DNA of 7,526 nucleotides from Boseongicola sp. SB0675_bin_26 (GTDB lineage Bacteria; Pseudomonadota; Alphaproteobacteria; Rhodobacterales; Rhodobacteraceae). Position 1 is the first letter of the stretch; every line of letters begins with the position of its first letter. The notes under the pieces are model-generated. The model was given only the letters and a program-made list of their open reading frames with translations, had not been told where the DNA came from and did no database searches. Positions 5,894-7,526 of the stretch are shown here, in pieces. The stretch covers positions 1-7,526 of the forward strand of contig VYCX01000555.1 in assembly GCA_009843725.1 (NCBI GenBank), given 5' to 3'. A program made the translations under genes and the position numbers.

Positions 5894-7144
5894 CTATCTC
5901 GCCGTCGTCGTTCCGGATTCCATCACGTAGTCGAGATGCCTGAACCGGTTCAAGGTGAATGGCGCCATCAGGGGATGGGGCTCGCCCTTTGCAATCAGGT
6001 GCGCCAAAGTCAGCCCTCCGGCCGGGATCGCCTTGTAGCCGCCCCACCAGCCCGCCGTCACGAAGAGCCCTGGCACGTCCGTTTCGTCCATGATGGGCGA
6101 TGCGTCGGGCGTGATGTCCACATGGCCGCCCCACTGGCGCAGGAGCTTCAGCTTCTTGAACGACGGAAACAGCGAAAGCATGGCCGTCACGGTGTCCTCG
6201 AACACGTGCTGCTTGACGTCCCGGCGAAAGCTCTGGCCCATGTCGGGCGCGCCGCCTATCACCATCTCGCCCTTGTCCGACTGGCTGAAATAGAACCCGC
6301 TGTCCGGGCAGTTCACGACCACGTCGACAAGCGGCTTGACCGGTTCGGAAACGAAGGCCGTCAGGTTCATCGTTCGCAGCGGCAGCCTGAGCCCGACGGT
6401 CTCGGTCAGCGTCGTCGTATGCCCTGACACGGCAACCGCGACCTTGCGCGCCCGCACGATGCCGCGTGGCGTCTCGACACCCTTGACGGCGCCGTCACCG
6501 CCCCGCAAGAGCTTGGTGACAGGCGTCTGCTGGTGCAGTTCGACGCCCCGCGCATCGGCGCCGCGCGCATACGCCCACGCGACCGCATCGTGCCGGTTCA
6601 CACCGGCATCCGTATGCACCATCCCGCCGATCACGGGCAGCCGTGCACCCGGCCCGCCGCCGGTGAGCGCCGGAATCCTTCTGCGCACCTCTTCGGTGGA
6701 AATCCGTTCGTAGGTGGATCCATAGATGTCCATGGTCAGTTGTCGGCGCCGCAGCTCACGCATCTTCGGAAACGTCTGAACCACGTCGATCATGGTGCGT
6801 TTCGAGTGCATCAGGTTGAAGTTCAGTTCGTCGGACAGGCCCTCGTACAGCGCTACCGACTTCACGTAGAACGGGATTGACGCATCGCGCATGTAGTTCG
6901 ACCGGACGGTCACGGTGTTTCGCGCGACGTTCCCGCCGCCGAGCCAGCCCCGTTCCAGGACCGCGACGTCGGTGATTCCGAACTCCTTGGCAAGGTAGTA
7001 GGCGGTTGCCAGTCCATGTCCGCCGGCACCAATGACGACCACGTCATAGCTTTCCCTCAAGGGCGGGCTGCGCCAGGCAGGCGCCCATGTCGCGTGACCG
7101 TTGATCGCATGGCGTAGCAGGGAGACGATCGAATAGTTTTGCAT
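5894..7144 (-). CDS. soxB: Sarcosine oxidase, beta subunit (divergent form)
   Basis: This 416-aa FAD-dependent subunit carries the amine-oxidising active site of heterotetrameric sarcosine oxidase. The Rossmann motif GAGGHG is at 39-44, followed by GLATAYYLAKE and GWLGGGN...RSNY, all typical of SoxB. His185 in NRHDAVAW aligns with the histidine that links FMN covalently in characterised SoxB. SQSDKGEMVIGG, RQWGGHVDITPDASPI and KPHPL-like GEPHPLMAPF are also family segments. The frame is open up to 7519, but the ATG at 7144 is chosen because MQNYSIVSLLRHA matches the usual SoxB N-terminus and family length, and the region upstream is the divergent regulator. No Shine-Dalgarno is seen: the nearest AAAGG is about 18 bases away. 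The sequence between about 110 and 180 and the GWWGGYKAIPAGG loop near the C-terminus differ from the classical GWGTGGFKATPGSG, which may indicate a substrate other than sarcosine. Confidence 0.93.
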   Translation of the reverse strand: MQNYSIVSLLRHAINGHATWAPAWRSPPLRESYDVVVIGAGGHGLATAYYLAKEFGITDVAVLERGWLGGGNVARNTVTVRSNYMRDASIPFYVKSVALYEGLSDELNFNLMHSKRTMIDVVQTFPKMRELRRRQLTMDIYGSTYERISTEEVRRRIPALTGGGPGARLPVIGGMVHTDAGVNRHDAVAWAYARGADARGVELHQQTPVTKLLRGGDGAVKGVETPRGIVRARKVAVAVSGHTTTLTETVGLRLPLRTMNLTAFVSEPVKPLVDVVVNCPDSGFYFSQSDKGEMVIGGAPDMGQSFRRDVKQHVFEDTVTAMLSLFPSFKKLKLLRQWGGHVDITPDASPIMDETDVPGLFVTAGWWGGYKAIPAGGLTLAHLIAKGEPHPLMAPFTLNRFRHLDYVMESGTTTAR

Positions 7145-7145
7145 A

Positions 7146-7182
7146 TTGGTAATGTTTTTTACCTTTGATAACGTAGTGTCAA
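7146..7182. promoter_or_regulatory. Candidate operator: repeated TTGRTA half-sites between soxB and the regulator
   Basis: Two direct repeats fit TTGRTAAYGT, at 7146-7155 and 7165-7174, spaced 19 bases apart or about two helical turns. Each also starts an inverted repeat: GGTAA-N6-TTACC (7148-7163, perfect) and TTGATA-N6-TGTCAA (7165-7182, 5 of 6 positions). The second right arm is the soxB -35 hexamer itself and the first overlaps its candidate -10. A dimeric HTH protein such as the divergent XRE regulator could bind here and control both genes. The repeats are seen directly; the binding role is inferred. Confidence 0.45.
7156..7182 (-). promoter_or_regulatory. Candidate promoter of the soxBDAG-rid operon
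   Basis: Read on the minus strand, a perfect TTGACA -35 hexamer lies at 7182-7177. The best -10 candidate is TAAAAA at 7161-7156 (4 of 6 matches, 15-base spacer), so the -10 is weak and the exact one is uncertain. Initiation would fall only a few bases before the soxB ATG at 7144, consistent with a very short or leaderless mRNA and with the missing Shine-Dalgarno. Confidence 0.35.
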
Positions 7183-7198
7183 GCGGCAGGAAGGCATC

Positions 7199-7526
7199 AT
7201 GCCTGAGAGGGCGGAAATTGACATCGTGGTTGGACGGACGGTCAACAGGCTGCGCCGGGAGCGCGGAATGACAGTCACGAGGCTGGCGGAACGCGCCGGG
7301 GTTTCGGCCGGCATGATCAGCCGAATCGAGAACGGGCAGGTGTCCCCATCCCTTGGAACGCTCGACGCGATTGCCGAGGCCATGTCCGTTCCTGTCATGG
7401 CGCTGCTCGCCCGCAGAAGCGGGAAGGCCGACGTCTACCATCTGAAGGCCGGCGGCGGAATCCCGTCGCGCCGGATCACGCCGAACCATGCCCATGAGTA
7501 TCTGCTGCTCGGCAAGCACAGCGGCC
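7199..7526 (+). CDS. XRE-family helix-turn-helix transcriptional regulator, probably with a C-terminal cupin domain (3' end outside window)
   Basis: The first 109 residues are visible and the frame is still open at the edge. Residues about 13-69 form an XRE/Cro-type HTH, with MTVTRLAERAGVSAGMISRI (24-43) as the core and the conserved ENGQVSPSLGTLDAIAEAM after it. The following linker, ending with the HAHEYLLLGKHSG stretch, resembles the entry to the cupin domain of XRE-cupin regulators, where a small ligand is sensed. The cupin itself would lie mostly beyond the window, so that part is inferred. ATG at 7199 has AGGAAGG at 7188-7194 just upstream, a good ribosome binding site. The gene is divergent from soxB with a 54-base shared control region, the usual arrangement for a local regulator of the operon and of itself. 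I see no clear promoter of its own. Confidence 0.9.
   Translation, partial: MPERAEIDIVVGRTVNRLRRERGMTVTRLAERAGVSAGMISRIENGQVSPSLGTLDAIAEAMSVPVMALLARRSGKADVYHLKAGGGIPSRRITPNHAHEYLLLGKHSG

Noticed and set aside
5480..6427. 315-codon plus-strand ORF opposite soxD and soxB
   Set aside because: It is a shadow of well-supported minus-strand genes and has no recognisable domain.
7145..7519. 125-residue N-terminal extension of SoxB
   Set aside because: It lies antisense to the XRE regulator and through the shared promoter region. SoxB homologues begin at the MQNYS-like start, giving normal length.

Overview
The window looks like accessory catabolic DNA from a GC-rich proteobacterium. An alphaproteobacterium (Rhizobiales or Rhodobacterales type) is my best guess, because complete soxBDAG operons and MocD/MocE-like oxygenase pairs are typical there. 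That assignment is inferred from gene content and high GC, not from a marker gene.

Layout. Bases 3-113 hold a possible C-terminal tail of an unidentified plus-strand gene. Bases 114-504 have no convincing gene, but contain a plausible sigma70-type promoter whose -10 overlaps a perfect 10-bp palindrome. A plus-strand two-gene unit follows (505-1781): a membrane diiron 'fatty acid desaturase' family protein with all three histidine boxes, and a small Rieske [2Fe-2S] ferredoxin starting at a GTG that overlaps the desaturase stop. Facing it, with only 3 bases between the stops, is a minus-strand operon read from 7144 down to 1785: soxB, soxD, soxA, soxG and a RidA/YjgF-like gene. This is a complete heterotetrameric sarcosine oxidase with a Rid protein added at the end. 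A divergent XRE-family regulator starts at 7199 and runs off the right edge. The 54-base gap between it and soxB holds repeated half-sites of the form TTGRTA and a perfect -35 hexamer.

How the genes may work together. Heterotetrameric sarcosine oxidase removes an N-methyl group from a secondary amine, giving an amine, H2O2 and formaldehyde or methylene-tetrahydrofolate. The desaturase/Rieske pair resembles the MocD/MocE type of ferredoxin-fed membrane oxygenase, which is linked to demethylation in rhizopine catabolism. The Rid protein could clear reactive imines or enamines. The simplest model is a two-step oxidative demethylation pathway for a methylated amine: the diiron oxygenase acts first and the Sox complex second, under a divergent local regulator. 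The substrate is unknown. SoxB differs from the classical form near its C-terminal active-site loop, and the Rid protein seems to lack the deaminase arginine, so the pathway may not be simple sarcosine use. No ferredoxin reductase, transporter, folate enzyme or formaldehyde detoxification gene lies inside the window.
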